Assembly: GCF_014931715.1 (NCBI RefSeq)
Contig: NZ_CP063164.1
Location: 620,001 to 684,000, forward strand
Source of the DNA: Sulfurovum indicum
GTDB lineage: Bacteria > Campylobacterota > Campylobacteria > Campylobacterales > Sulfurovaceae
Direction of reading: 5' to 3'
DNA length: 64,000 bases
Of this stretch, positions 24,373-34,192 are shown one piece after another (positions within the stretch are counted from its first letter, which is position 1; each line of letters starts with the position of its first letter). The position numbers were made by a program, and so were the translations under genes. The notes under the pieces were generated by a model. The model ran no database searches, was not told the origin of the DNA, and worked only from the letters and a program-made list of their open reading frames with translations.

Positions 24373-26526
24373 TTGGATGCGTTTCTCGCTAAAGTTAAAG
24401 AGATACATACGATAGAAGAGGCGACAGCCCTTCTGTGGGAACAACTTCCCTCTCCTTCTTCCCAGACCACCAAAGCGCTTGATGTCGCTATGACCGCTCA
24501 TGACGGACAAAAGCGAAAAAGCGGTGAACCCTATATCGTACATCCCATTCTTGTTGCCGTGATCACTGCCTCCATCTCCGCTGATGAGACAATGGTGCAG
24601 GCAGCACTGCTGCATGATGTGGTGGAAGATACGGATATTGATCTTGAAGATCTTGAACATGAGTTTGGCGAGGATGTGACCCATATGGTTGAAGGACTCA
24701 CCAAGATCGTGGAGATAAGGGATGAAGAACTGGCCCCGTCCGGTTCTGATGACAGGCTTATCTCTTCGGCATTGACTTTCCGTAAGATGCTTATCGCATC
24801 GATTAAAGATATACGTGTTTTGGTCATTAAACTTTGTGACAGGCTGCATAATATGCTTACTTTGGATGCCCTGCCGCTCCATAAACAAAAACGTATTGCT
24901 GAAGAGACACTGGTGGTGTACTCGCCGATCGCCCATAGACTGGGAATATCACGCTTGAAAAATCATCTGGAAGATCTGAGTTTTTACTATATCTACCCCG
25001 ATGATTATGCCAAGATTGATACCTATATCAAAGCCAATGCACAGAATCTTCAGTTCAAACTGAATGCTTTTATTCAGAAAGTCAGGACACTGATGGAGAA
25101 GAACGGCTTTGAGGGCATGCATTTTGAGATCATAGGACGGGTGAAGCATTACTACTCCATCTATCTCAAAATGCACCGCAAAGGAGTGAGTATTGAAGAG
25201 GTACTTGATCTGCTGGCGATCCGTATTATTGTCAATGAACCGCTGGAGTGCTACAAAGTACTTGGATTGATGCATCTGAACTTTACACCGCTGATCTCAC
25301 GTTTCAAGGACTATATAGCTGTTCCCAAAGAGAACGGCTATAAAACCATCCATACGACACTCTTCAATGAAGAGGGAATAGTGGAGGCACAGATACGTAC
25401 TGCACAAATGCACCGTCTGGCTGAATACGGAGTTGCTGCACACTGGAAATACAAAGAGGGAAGCAACAGTGTCAATCTCCAGTGGCTGGAGAGTCTTTCT
25501 TATCAGAATGAATCGGTCGAAGAGTTCTATGAATTGGCAAAGAGTGACCTTTTTTCTGAAGATATTACGGTGTTCTCTCCCAAAGGGGATTATTATACGC
25601 TTCCCAAAGGGTCGGTTGTACTTGATTTTGCCTATGCCATTCACTCGGAAGTAGGTGCCAATGCCACAGGTGCACTGGTCAACAAACAGAAATCCTCTCT
25701 GCTTACGGTACTGAAGAATGGTGACATCGTCAGGATCATTAAAGATGATATGCCGCATCTTCACTGTTCCTGGCAGGATGCTGTGAAAACATCCAAGGCC
25801 AAAGAGGGAATACGAAGCCACTGTCGTGCAAGGCTTAAAGAGACAGATACCTTCTCTGCCTATAATATTCTCGCGACACTTTTTGACCAAAGTGTTGATG
25901 CTATAAAAAGACGTATAGAAGCTATGGGACTTGCAGAATCGATTCATAAACTTCCTACACAACTGGATTTTTTCAAAGAGACCATCCGTAAACTTGCAGT
26001 CTACATCGGTGCGAAAGAGGTACGTTTCTGGGAGCTTCTGAAAAAAGGTTACAAGAAGCCTCAACCCAAAAAGATCGAGCATTTTAAGTTTTTTACCAAC
26101 AAGCCGTTGGACGGTGTAGAGTTTGATTATTGCTGTCATCCGAAAGTTGGGGACAAAATTGTTGCATTTTATAAGGACAGTAAGGCTATTATACATCATA
26201 AATTGTGCAAGAAAGCCTATGCGAAAATTCTCAATGCAGAACCGATGATCTTTGTAAGCTGGAGCGGCACTAAACTCTCCCGCTACAGGCTTATTATAAG
26301 CTTGCAGAACCAAAAAGGCGTATTGGCGGATCTGCTTGCCAGACTCTCTTCGCTGGATATGAATGTCATCAGTATCGAACTGGGTATTAAAAATTCAGAG
26401 AGTGCTGAGTATTGCCGGATTGAAGTTGAAAGTGCCGAATCAAGAAAGAGTGTACTGGAAGAGAAGATCGCACAACAGTTCAAACTGATCGAGATGATCA
26501 GTCTGGATGATGCATATAACAAATAA
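24373..26526 (+). CDS. spoT: Bifunctional (p)ppGpp synthetase/hydrolase
   Basis: 717 residues of the Rel/SpoT family. Domains in order: HD hydrolase (about 35-180; HDGQKRKSGEPYIVHP, LLHDVVEDTD with the metal His-Asp), synthetase (about 235-350; RFKDYIAVPKENGYKTIHTTL, EAQIRTAQMH), TGS (about 395-455; ITVFSPKGDYYTLPKGSVVLDFAYAIH) and ACT (about 640-715; LADLLARLSSLDMNVISIELG). Both catalytic halves look intact. Start is TTG at 24373. It is the sole stringent-response enzyme seen here. Confidence 0.95.
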   Translation: MDAFLAKVKEIHTIEEATALLWEQLPSPSSQTTKALDVAMTAHDGQKRKSGEPYIVHPILVAVITASISADETMVQAALLHDVVEDTDIDLEDLEHEFGEDVTHMVEGLTKIVEIRDEELAPSGSDDRLISSALTFRKMLIASIKDIRVLVIKLCDRLHNMLTLDALPLHKQKRIAEETLVVYSPIAHRLGISRLKNHLEDLSFYYIYPDDYAKIDTYIKANAQNLQFKLNAFIQKVRTLMEKNGFEGMHFEIIGRVKHYYSIYLKMHRKGVSIEEVLDLLAIRIIVNEPLECYKVLGLMHLNFTPLISRFKDYIAVPKENGYKTIHTTLFNEEGIVEAQIRTAQMHRLAEYGVAAHWKYKEGSNSVNLQWLESLSYQNESVEEFYELAKSDLFSEDITVFSPKGDYYTLPKGSVVLDFAYAIHSEVGANATGALVNKQKSSLLTVLKNGDIVRIIKDDMPHLHCSWQDAVKTSKAKEGIRSHCRARLKETDTFSAYNILATLFDQSVDAIKRRIEAMGLAESIHKLPTQLDFFKETIRKLAVYIGAKEVRFWELLKKGYKKPQPKKIEHFKFFTNKPLDGVEFDYCCHPKVGDKIVAFYKDSKAIIHHKLCKKAYAKILNAEPMIFVSWSGTKLSRYRLIISLQNQKGVLADLLARLSSLDMNVISIELGIKNSESAEYCRIEVESAESRKSVLEEKIAQQFKLIEMISLDDAYNK

Positions 26527-26571
26527 GTAATGTCATTCTGAAACTGTTCTGAATGAGGAAGAAAGGAAAAA

Positions 26572-27777
26572 ATGTCAGTTAATCAAGCGTTAGAAGAGAT
26601 CCGTAGGGGAACGGCCGAGATCATCGATATGGAACGTATCGAAACATTGGTGAAAAAGTTTTACGAAACAGGGGAGACCTATACGGTCAAAGCAGGATTT
26701 GATCCTACCGGAGCCGATCTGCATCTTGGACATACCGTACTGCTTCAGAAGCTGCGTATCTTCCAAAAACATGGAGGACGGGTACAGCTGCTCATCGGTG
26801 ACTTTACTGCCATGATCGGTGATCCTACAGGAAAGAGTGAGACACGTAAAGTACTTGACAGGACTACGATTCTTGAAAATGCACAAACCTATCAGGACCA
26901 GGTTTTCAATATTCTTGACAAGAGCAGGACAGATGTGGTCTTCAACTCGACATGGCTTGAAGCACTGGGAGCTTCAGGTATGGTCTCTTTGACAACAACC
27001 TTCAATGTGGCGCGTATGCTTGAGCGTGATGACTTTGAAAAACGCTACAAAGCCGGGAAAAGCATCTCTATTTCCGAATTTATATATCCATTGCTTCAGG
27101 GATACGATTCCGTTGAGCTTCAGAGTGATATAGAGATTGGCGGGACAGACCAGAAATTCAATCTGCTGATGGGGCGGTTTTTGCAGCGTGCCTATGAAAT
27201 AGGCAAGGAACAGGCAGTACTGATGATGCCTATCCTTGAAGGCCTTGACGGTGTTCAGAAAATGAGCAAGTCACTGAACAACTATATTGGTATCACGGAA
27301 GTGCCTAAAGAGATCTATGCAAAAACACTCTCTATTTCTGATGAGTTGATGTGGCGTTACTATGAACTGCTGAGTGAAAAGTCTCTTGAAGAGATCGCAC
27401 AGATGAAAGAAGATGTAAAAACAGGGAAACTTCATCCCAAAGCTGCCAAAGAAAATCTTGCTCTTGAGCTGGTGACACGTTTTTATGATGAGGAAGCGGC
27501 AAAGGCTGCCAAAGAGGAGTTTGATAATGTATTCAAGGCCAATAAACTTCCCGATGATATACCTGAAGTAGAAGTAGAAGAGGGTATCTGGATCTGTAAG
27601 GCATTGGTAGATGCGGGGATAGAGCCTTCGACTTCACAGGCACGTAGGGACATTAAACAAGGTGCGGTACGTATTGATCAGGAGAAGGTAGGTGACGAGA
27701 AGCTCAATCTGGATACCGGAGAGTATATTTTACAGGTTGGAAAACGAAAATTTGCAAAAGTGAAGGTTGGAGTATGA
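26572..27777 (+). CDS. tyrS: Tyrosyl-tRNA synthetase
   Basis: 401 residues, class I synthetase charging tRNA-Tyr. The HIGH box reads HLGHT (about 51-55), the KMSKS loop is QKMSKSLNNYIG (about 230), and an S4 RNA-binding domain closes the C-terminus (about 335-400; STSQARRDIKQGAVRIDQ). This is the TyrRS-2 (TyrZ-like) length class. The stop overlaps the next gene by four bases. Confidence 0.95.
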   Translation: MSVNQALEEIRRGTAEIIDMERIETLVKKFYETGETYTVKAGFDPTGADLHLGHTVLLQKLRIFQKHGGRVQLLIGDFTAMIGDPTGKSETRKVLDRTTILENAQTYQDQVFNILDKSRTDVVFNSTWLEALGASGMVSLTTTFNVARMLERDDFEKRYKAGKSISISEFIYPLLQGYDSVELQSDIEIGGTDQKFNLLMGRFLQRAYEIGKEQAVLMMPILEGLDGVQKMSKSLNNYIGITEVPKEIYAKTLSISDELMWRYYELLSEKSLEEIAQMKEDVKTGKLHPKAAKENLALELVTRFYDEEAAKAAKEEFDNVFKANKLPDDIPEVEVEEGIWICKALVDAGIEPSTSQARRDIKQGAVRIDQEKVGDEKLNLDTGEYILQVGKRKFAKVKVGV

Positions 27778-28883
27778 CATTTAAACCATTAAAGATCGGA
27801 AAATATACGATAGAAAAGCCGATCATACAGGGAGGTATGGGAGTAGGTATCTCTTGGGACCAGCTGGCAGGCTCTGTTTCCAAAGAGGGAGGGCTTGGTG
27901 TAGTCTCTGCAGTAGGTACAGGTGTGTACAAAAACAGAGCCTATCTGGATGAGGCAGAAATGGCGGGGAGAGAACACAGACCGCTTGAAGCGATCAACTT
28001 CTACTCTTACAGGGCATTAAAACATATTTTTGACAATGCCAGAGAGATCTGTGGTGACAGACCGCTTGCAGCAAATATCCTTTATGCTCAAAGTGAGTAT
28101 GACAGAGTGGTTCAGGATGCCTGTAAAGCCGGTGCCAATATTATTATTACCGGAGCTGGACTTCCTCTTACAATGCCTGAAGCAGCAAAAGACTATCCTG
28201 ATGTAGCACTGGTACCTATTGTCTCTACGGCAAAAGCGTTGCGTATTCTCTGTAGACGATGGAAAAAAACACATGACAGACTACCTGATGCAGTGATTGT
28301 CGAGGGACCGCTCAGCGGAGGACATCAGGGATTCAAATATGAAGAGTGCTTCATGCCGGAGAACCAGCTTGAAGCGATCTTGCCACCTGTAGTGGAAGAG
28401 GCGAAGAACTGGGGTGATATTCCGGTTATTGCTGCCGGTGGAGTGTGGGATCATAACGACATTATACGGATGATGGAACTTGGTGCCAGAGGTGTACAGC
28501 TTGGTACACGTTTTATCGGTACTGTGGAGTGTGATGCTTCAGATGTGATGAAGAATATCATTATCAATGCTACAGAAGATGACATTAAACTCTTCAAGTC
28601 ACCGGTAGGATACCCTGCACGCGGTGTTAAAACAGAGTTGCACAAACGTATAGAAGAGGGAACAGCTCCGAAAGTAGCGTGTATTTCGAACTGTGTAACA
28701 CCGTGTCATCGCGGAGAAGAGGCAAAGATAGTAGGTTACTGTATCGCAGACAGGCTTACTGATGCCTATGACGGGATCGCAGAGACAGGGCTCTTTTTTA
28801 CAGGAGCCAACGGCTACCGTCTTAAAGAGATTATAACGGTTAAAGAGCTGATGGATAAACTGATGAACGGAGAAGAGAAGTAG
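27774..28883 (+). CDS. Nitronate monooxygenase/FabK-like FMN protein
   Basis: 369 residues, a TIM-barrel flavoprotein of the 2-nitropropane dioxygenase group. Features: IIQGGMGVGISWDQLAGSVSKEGGLGVVSAVG at the N-terminus, the FMN-phosphate region PVIAAGGVWDHNDI and ARGVQLGTRFIGT, and HGG-like PLSGGHQGF. The group includes nitronate monooxygenases and FabK enoyl reductases. A C-terminal Cys cluster (ACISNCVTPC) recalls an iron-sulfur or metal site. The substrate is not predictable from sequence. Confidence 0.82.
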   Translation: MTFKPLKIGKYTIEKPIIQGGMGVGISWDQLAGSVSKEGGLGVVSAVGTGVYKNRAYLDEAEMAGREHRPLEAINFYSYRALKHIFDNAREICGDRPLAANILYAQSEYDRVVQDACKAGANIIITGAGLPLTMPEAAKDYPDVALVPIVSTAKALRILCRRWKKTHDRLPDAVIVEGPLSGGHQGFKYEECFMPENQLEAILPPVVEEAKNWGDIPVIAAGGVWDHNDIIRMMELGARGVQLGTRFIGTVECDASDVMKNIIINATEDDIKLFKSPVGYPARGVKTELHKRIEEGTAPKVACISNCVTPCHRGEEAKIVGYCIADRLTDAYDGIAETGLFFTGANGYRLKEIITVKELMDKLMNGEEK

Positions 28884-28884
28884 C

Positions 28885-30111
28885 GTGAGAGGTTTGGTTC
28901 TTCTTTTTCTATGGTTCTGCAGCACAGTAATGCTCTTTGCTTCTGTAACGATCCTGGAGAAAGTCGAGATCAAAAAAGAGGAGCTGCGTCTCCATTTTAA
29001 CAAAGGTTATAATAAAAGCGATATTCATCACTTCAGTCTGAAGAATCCCTATCGTGAAGTCTTTGATATACCGGATGTCCGTCTAAAAAACAGCCGGGTA
29101 GGGAAATATCTTCGTACATCACGCTGTCACTCTATCCGTATCTCCCAGTATAAACGCAATACGGTCCGTATCGTAATGGAAACGGAACGGGCATATGGAT
29201 GTACACCGTACCGTCCGCTGTTTGCCTACAACTCCTATCATATCCCGCTTCCGCCATTCAAGGTAAGTAAAAAACATTACAAAGCCAAAAAGTCTTCAAA
29301 ACCGAAAACAGTGGTGAAAAAAACGTATGGGAAAAAGAAATGGAGCTCTAAAAAAGCTGTGAAACCAAAACCCTATGTGATTGATACTTCCAAAAATATC
29401 TATCAAAAAGGGAGTGGAGAACTGATTGTGATAGATGCAGGGCATGGCGGGCACGATACAGGAGCGATTGCCGGAAGAAAGCGAGAGAAGGACCTGGTAC
29501 TTCAGATCGCAAAGCGTTTGGAAAAACAGTTGAAAAAGCGTGGATACAGGGTCTATATGACACGACGAACAGACAAGTTCCTCAAATTGCCACAGCGTAC
29601 CCGAATTGCGGACCGTAAAGATGCAAAGGTATTTATTTCTATTCATGCAAACTCTGTTCCGAAGCGTAAACGGAACAAGATACATGGAGTCGAGACTTTT
29701 TTCCTTCAAAAGACCAGAGATGCCAAGTCCCAGCGTATTGCCGCACGTGAGAACAAGGCGGTACTGAAGGGTGCAGGCAGCTCTTTGAGTAAAAAGGTGA
29801 TCATCGATTCTGTACTTAACGGACCGAAGATTATTGAATCGAACAAACTGGCCATTGATGTTCAGCGCCGTATGATGGCAAATCTAAGAGCCCATTACAG
29901 AGGAGTAAGAGACGGTGGTGTAAGACATGCACCATTCTGGGTACTGGTAGGAGCCAGCCGACCTTCTATTCTGATAGAGGTAGGGTATATCTCACATCCA
30001 AAGGAGCGCAAGCGTCTTTTTACATCCCGCTATCAGGAACTTATTGCAAAAGGGATCGCAGAAGGGGTACAGAACTACCTCAATAACCGAAAAAGAGAGA
30101 TTGAACTTTAG
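28885..30111 (+). CDS. N-acetylmuramoyl-L-alanine amidase with AMIN domain
   Basis: 408 residues. A signal peptide (about 1-19) precedes an AMIN-like domain (about 20-115) that targets septal wall, a basic linker (about 125-170) and an Amidase_3 domain (about 178-403). Zinc-site motifs are VIDAGHGGHDTGA, VFISIHANS and ILIEVGYISHPKE. It would cleave stem peptides from glycan strands during cell separation and is the likely client of the EnvC-like activator. GTG start, one base after the preceding stop. Confidence 0.93.
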   Translation: MRGLVLLFLWFCSTVMLFASVTILEKVEIKKEELRLHFNKGYNKSDIHHFSLKNPYREVFDIPDVRLKNSRVGKYLRTSRCHSIRISQYKRNTVRIVMETERAYGCTPYRPLFAYNSYHIPLPPFKVSKKHYKAKKSSKPKTVVKKTYGKKKWSSKKAVKPKPYVIDTSKNIYQKGSGELIVIDAGHGGHDTGAIAGRKREKDLVLQIAKRLEKQLKKRGYRVYMTRRTDKFLKLPQRTRIADRKDAKVFISIHANSVPKRKRNKIHGVETFFLQKTRDAKSQRIAARENKAVLKGAGSSLSKKVIIDSVLNGPKIIESNKLAIDVQRRMMANLRAHYRGVRDGGVRHAPFWVLVGASRPSILIEVGYISHPKERKRLFTSRYQELIAKGIAEGVQNYLNNRKREIEL

Positions 30112-30882
30112 ATGAAGTCTCTAAAATACCTTTTATCAATATTTGGGCTTTTAATACTGACTGCCTGTATGGGACCGGACCGTTCTTCCCGGCTTGTAGT
30201 GGTCGATGCAGGACACGGAGGACACGACTGTGGTGCACAGTGTGAAGGAAAACAGGAAAAGGACCTGGTACTTCAGCTGGTACATAAATTGCGAAACGAG
30301 TTCAGAAGTGAAGGGTACCAGGTCTATATGACAAGAGGAAGTGACCGCTTTTTGACATTGGGACAGCGTACACAGATTGCCGATAAAAAAGATGCTGATG
30401 TCTTCATCTCCATTCATGCCAATGCCATTGCAGATAAGAGCCGTTTTGAAATAGTAGAGGGAATTGAGACCTACTTCCTTCAAAAGACAAGGGATGAGAA
30501 GTCTCAGCGTATTGCAGCAAGAGAGAATGCTGCAGTACTGCAGGGTGCGGACGAACTGAGCAGGAGTGTGATTATCGATGCGGTACTCAACGGTCCTAAG
30601 ATCGTAGAGTCCAATAAACTGGCTATAGATGTCCAAAAGAACATTATGGCAAGAGTGAAGTCAAGATATTCTGATGTAAAGAACGGTGGTGTCCGTCCTG
30701 CCCCGTTCTATGTACTTGTCGGTGCAAGCCGCCCTTCCATTCTTGTAGAAGTAGGATACATTACCAATTCCAAGGAAAGAGAGAGGCTTTTTACTTCTGA
30801 CTATCAGGAACGCATTGCAGAGGGGATCGTTAAAGGTGTGAACCGTTATTTGGATAATCGGGAAAAGGAACTTGGAATTTAA
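30112..30882 (+). CDS. Lipoprotein N-acetylmuramoyl-L-alanine amidase (tandem paralogue)
   Basis: 256 residues, directly adjacent to the previous amidase and clearly its paralogue: VVDAGHGGHDCGAQ, YFLQKTRDEKSQRIAARENA and PKIVESNKLAIDVQ closely match. It has no AMIN domain. Instead a lipobox (LLILTA-C, Cys19) anchors it to a membrane. The zinc residues and EVGYITNSKE are kept, so it should be active. An adjacent duplication with a change in targeting is the simplest reading. Confidence 0.92.
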   Translation: MKSLKYLLSIFGLLILTACMGPDRSSRLVVVDAGHGGHDCGAQCEGKQEKDLVLQLVHKLRNEFRSEGYQVYMTRGSDRFLTLGQRTQIADKKDADVFISIHANAIADKSRFEIVEGIETYFLQKTRDEKSQRIAARENAAVLQGADELSRSVIIDAVLNGPKIVESNKLAIDVQKNIMARVKSRYSDVKNGGVRPAPFYVLVGASRPSILVEVGYITNSKERERLFTSDYQERIAEGIVKGVNRYLDNREKELGI

Positions 30883-30925
30883 CCCGGAATATGCTGCAAA
30901 GTATAAGCAGTAGGTTAAGAAAGCA

Positions 30926-30956
30926 AGGCAGGTACGCTATGTACCATTTGCTGCCT
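30926..30956. terminator. Hairpin between convergent amidase and ppa genes
   Basis: AGGCAG/CTGCCT with an inner GTAC/GTAC pairing forms a long interrupted stem 43 bases after the amidase stop and 5 bases beyond the ppa stop. It likely ends transcription in one or both directions. No long T-run was seen. Confidence 0.5.
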
Positions 30957-30961
30957 GCGAC

Positions 30962-31480
30962 TTATTTGTAGTTCTTGATCGCTTTCTCAAGGATCTCTGC
31001 TGCAGCGGCTTTGTCTTTGAACCCGCTTACTTTTACCCATTTGTTAGGCTCAAGCATTTTGTATGTTTCAAAGAAGTTCTTGATACGGTTGAGTGTATGC
31101 TCAGGTACATCTGCAAGGTCCTGGATCTTTGCATAGGTAGGATCGATCTTTTCTGTTGGTACTGCAAGCAGTTTCTCGTCTCCGCCAGACTCATCTTCTG
31201 TCATTAACACACCGACAAGTCTGCATTTGATGTATGAACCTGCCTGAAGCGGATAATCGCAGAGTACGAGTACATCTGCGGGGTCACCGTCATCAGAAAG
31301 TGTGTTTGCAACAAATCCGTAGTTTGCAGGGTAGTGCATTGCTGAGTATAGTACTCTGTCTACCTCCACAGCACCCGAATCTTTATCGATCTCATATTTG
31401 ATGTTCGAGTTAAGCGGTACTTCGATGATTGCTTTGACTGCATCGGGACATTCACCCGGTCCGATTTTAGTAATATCCAT
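30962..31480 (-). CDS. ppa: Inorganic pyrophosphatase, soluble family I
   Basis: 172 residues. It hydrolyses pyrophosphate to drive biosynthesis. The catalytic pattern is DGDPADVLVLCDYPL with the metal-binding Asp residues, plus KYEIDKDSGAVEVDR and HYPANYGFV. The length fits the bacterial hexameric enzyme. Single gene between two convergent/divergent neighbours. Confidence 0.95.
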   Translation of the reverse strand: MDITKIGPGECPDAVKAIIEVPLNSNIKYEIDKDSGAVEVDRVLYSAMHYPANYGFVANTLSDDGDPADVLVLCDYPLQAGSYIKCRLVGVLMTEDESGGDEKLLAVPTEKIDPTYAKIQDLADVPEHTLNRIKNFFETYKMLEPNKWVKVSGFKDKAAAAEILEKAIKNYK

Positions 31481-31605
31481 AAGATATCTCCTTGCATTGA
31501 AGATCGTAGATCCTCAGAAATTTTGTTAGCAGATAGTAGCATAAAATTCATAAATACTTCATCAAGCTTTGCTATGATATGTAAAATAATATAGGAGTAT
31601 AAGAA

Positions 31606-32118
31606 ATGAAAAAACTGATTATAGGGTTGGCATGCGTTTTATTGAGCGCATCGGCTGTTGAAATTGGAAAGGTACCTGTAGAGGTAAATATTGGAGGCAG
31701 AGATGGGGGAAAAACAGATGGTACAGTCTGGAATTCATCCATGTTGAAAGGGAAGGTATACGTTCTTTTTTATGTAGATCCTGATGAAAAGGATCTGAAC
31801 AAGGCATTGACACAGGCATTGAAAAAGCGTCACTTCAGCAGAACAAAATACGGTTCTGTTGCTGTAGTGAATCTTGCTGCAACATGGAAACCCAATATGA
31901 TCATCGAGGCATTGTTGAAAAAGAAACAGAAGGAGTTTCCCGACACTCTCTATGTCAAGGACAAAAACAAAGTATTGGTTAAGCAGTGGGGGCTTGCTGA
32001 TGACAATTCAGACATTTTAGTGCTTGATAAAAAAGGAAAGCTTATCTATAAAAAGTATGGAAAACTCTCTTCGGATGAAATAAAAGAGGTTCTTGCTTTG
32101 ATTGAAAAGAATTTGTAG
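31606..32118 (+). CDS. YtfJ-like periplasmic thioredoxin-fold protein
   Basis: 170 residues with a signal peptide (about 1-17). A thioredoxin-like fold is suggested by GKVYVLFYVDPDEKDLN and LVLDKKGKLIYKKYGKLS, as in the YtfJ family. No CxxC is present, so it is not a disulfide exchanger. The function of YtfJ proteins is unknown. Confidence 0.75.
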   Translation: MKKLIIGLACVLLSASAVEIGKVPVEVNIGGRDGGKTDGTVWNSSMLKGKVYVLFYVDPDEKDLNKALTQALKKRHFSRTKYGSVAVVNLAATWKPNMIIEALLKKKQKEFPDTLYVKDKNKVLVKQWGLADDNSDILVLDKKGKLIYKKYGKLSSDEIKEVLALIEKNL

Positions 32119-32133
32119 GTTTCTGGAAACAGG

Positions 32134-33321
32134 TTAGAGATACTTTTTCCTGAACCAAAGGTAATAGATCGCTGCAGCTATAAAACCGATACCGAGCAGA
32201 AAGGTGATCTCTTCCAGCGTAAGACCCCATTTTGAGGTATAGCCGATAAAGAGTGCCGTAATAATATTGGAGAGCATAAAGAACATGTCATTATAAGAGA
32301 TAACACGTCCCATGAAGTCCTTTTCTGTCTCTTCCTGGAGCATCAGATAAGTCTGTGACCAGAGTGTGGAAGTGAAGAACCCTACACCAAAGAGCGCCAC
32401 CAGAGCCCAATAGAAGTCAAACTGTACCTGGCTCCAGACAATGATGGCAGCTCCTTCAAGTATGAAAAAGTAGTGCAGGTTTTGCGTATTGATCCATCTC
32501 CCGATGAAAAATGGACCGATCATCAGAGCTGTTGCCCGTATCGCATTGATCCACCCGATGGCAAGGGGAACAGCAATAAGTTCTTTGTACTGAAAGTCTG
32601 CAAGAAGGGTAACCAGAGCATCGAAGCTGGTCAGACCAAGTGATGCATGGAGAAAGATAAGGTGCAGGATCTTTTGATTGCCTTTTAGATAGGCAAAACC
32701 GCTCTTGAGCATTTGAATATGAGTCTGCTTAGGTTCATGTATCTCCAGGTCGAGCTTCAAACCCAAAAGAATAAAGAGTGCAATAGTATACAGAAAAGCA
32801 TCAATAAGAAATGCAGTATCGTATCCGAGATAATAGGTGACTACTCCGCCTGCTGCCATTCCCGCCGCATATGTGAAGGACCAGATGATTGAATGGATCT
32901 CGTTGGTGTTTTTGAGCATATCTCCCTCAATTATTTTAGGAAAAAGTGACATTTCGGCAGAAAAAAGCATAGAGCTGGCAGCAGAGCGTATAAATATAAG
33001 CAGCAGTAAGATCCAGATCAGAGAGATGGAGTTGATCAGTGTAAAGCTTGTGGTCATTGCAATCTCAATGATCAAAAGGGTGGTCATAAGTCTTTTAAAA
33101 GGGATACGATCGATAACAATACCGATGATCGGAGCCAGTACTACTGCAGGAAGCATTGCAGTTGCAGCTGTGATAGCGATGAGAACAGCATCTGCTTTGA
33201 ACTCCACCAGCATTGAGAAGATTGCGACCTGTGAAAACCAGGTACCGAAGTAGGAGATAAGTTGTATAAGTGAGAGTCTGGCAATGACAGGATGTTGAAG
33301 GGTACGTATATAACGGGACAT
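32134..33321 (-). CDS. Major facilitator superfamily transporter
   Basis: 395 residues with about 12 membrane helices. The loop between helices 2 and 3 (IGIVIDRIPFKRLM) matches the MFS motif A region. The overall pattern resembles the MFS_3/EntS exporter group. Substrate unknown; drug or siderophore export is only a family-level guess. It overlaps the next gene upstream by one base, so the two are co-transcribed. Confidence 0.82.
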   Translation of the reverse strand: MSRYIRTLQHPVIARLSLIQLISYFGTWFSQVAIFSMLVEFKADAVLIAITAATAMLPAVVLAPIIGIVIDRIPFKRLMTTLLIIEIAMTTSFTLINSISLIWILLLLIFIRSAASSMLFSAEMSLFPKIIEGDMLKNTNEIHSIIWSFTYAAGMAAGGVVTYYLGYDTAFLIDAFLYTIALFILLGLKLDLEIHEPKQTHIQMLKSGFAYLKGNQKILHLIFLHASLGLTSFDALVTLLADFQYKELIAVPLAIGWINAIRATALMIGPFFIGRWINTQNLHYFFILEGAAIIVWSQVQFDFYWALVALFGVGFFTSTLWSQTYLMLQEETEKDFMGRVISYNDMFFMLSNIITALFIGYTSKWGLTLEEITFLLGIGFIAAAIYYLWFRKKYL

Positions 33322-34067
33322 TATTCATCAGTAAGGGAGTAGGGGATCTCTCTGCATTCAAGCAGGGCAGTGTAACGTTTAAATGTTGTCTGTGCAAGTG
33401 CTTTGTCCCGTGAGGCGACAGAAAGAGTGACTCTCCACCCCTCATCATGCAGTTTTGGAAGAGAGGAGACCTCTATCTCTTTTGGCATCTGTTCCATAAG
33501 CTCGATGAACTCATTTTCTCTGCAGTGTGCTGTCAGTGTATAGCGATAGAACGGGTTCGCGAAGGGGAGGATATCTTCAACTATCTTTTCTACCATCGGG
33601 TGACTCATTTCGGGAAAACCGGGCATAAAAAAGAAACGCTTATCCAGAGCAAATGCAGGCATTTGGTTGACAGGATTCTTCAGAAGAGTAGCATTTTTGG
33701 GAAGTTGTGCCATCTTGACAGGATGAGGGTAGGCTCGCTCTTTTAAAGTCTCTTCGATGATTTTTTTGGCCTGCGGGTGTTCATAGAGCTTTCCGTCACG
33801 CAGTGCTATGGCGGCACATTTTCTTGTATGATCGTCCGGTGTCGAACCGATACCCCCAAAACTGAAGAGTACGGGATTTGGTTGAGAAGCAATGAACTTG
33901 ATGGTTTGAACAATGAGAGCAGGGTCATCTTCGATGATGAAGGAACCTGAGAGTTTATGCCCTTTTTTTGCAAGGGTGCTGCTTACAAAGTCAAAATGTT
34001 TGTCTTCTCTTCTTCGGTTGAGTATTTCGGTTCCGATGATGAGGGTAAAGAAATGTGGTTCAGACAT
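33321..34067 (-). CDS. Molybdopterin-binding (MoCF/CinA-N-like) protein
   Basis: 248 residues. The N-terminal MoCF_biosynth fold shows LIIGTEILNRRREDKHF, FSFGGIGSTPDDHTRKCAAIAL and FFMPGFPEM, as in CinA N-terminal domains. The ATG at 34067 (MSEPHFF) is preferred to an upstream TTG. It is followed directly by the MFS gene, so a small operon is likely. A role in molybdenum cofactor use or nucleotide-type cofactor repair is possible but not shown. Confidence 0.8.
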   Translation of the reverse strand: MSEPHFFTLIIGTEILNRRREDKHFDFVSSTLAKKGHKLSGSFIIEDDPALIVQTIKFIASQPNPVLFSFGGIGSTPDDHTRKCAAIALRDGKLYEHPQAKKIIEETLKERAYPHPVKMAQLPKNATLLKNPVNQMPAFALDKRFFFMPGFPEMSHPMVEKIVEDILPFANPFYRYTLTAHCRENEFIELMEQMPKEIEVSSLPKLHDEGWRVTLSVASRDKALAQTTFKRYTALLECREIPYSLTDE

Positions 34068-34124
34068 GATCTGGCTTCTCCTGCTTGGAAGCGTCAACCC
34101 GGATCTGCAACCCCTATGGTATTT

Positions 34125-34172
34125 CAGAGTCCCTTTGGATGCAAAAATTGTTTTAAAGTTTTAGGGACTCTG
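34125..34172 (-). promoter_or_regulatory. Inverted repeat in the leader of the MoCF-like gene
   Basis: Perfect 10-bp arms CAGAGTCCCT/AGGGACTCTG enclose a 28-base AT-rich loop. The repeat lies about 58 bases upstream of the start codon and downstream of a minus-strand TATAAT at 34193-34198, so it should be in the 5' leader. It may also serve as the end signal of rpoD transcription. Confidence 0.45.
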
Positions 34173-34192
34173 AAGCAAGGCCGGTATGACAT

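Noticed and set aside
25297-26313. 338-codon minus-strand frame
   Set aside because: It lies entirely antisense to spoT, is rich in Phe/Cys/His typical of reverse-complement shadows, and has no family motif.
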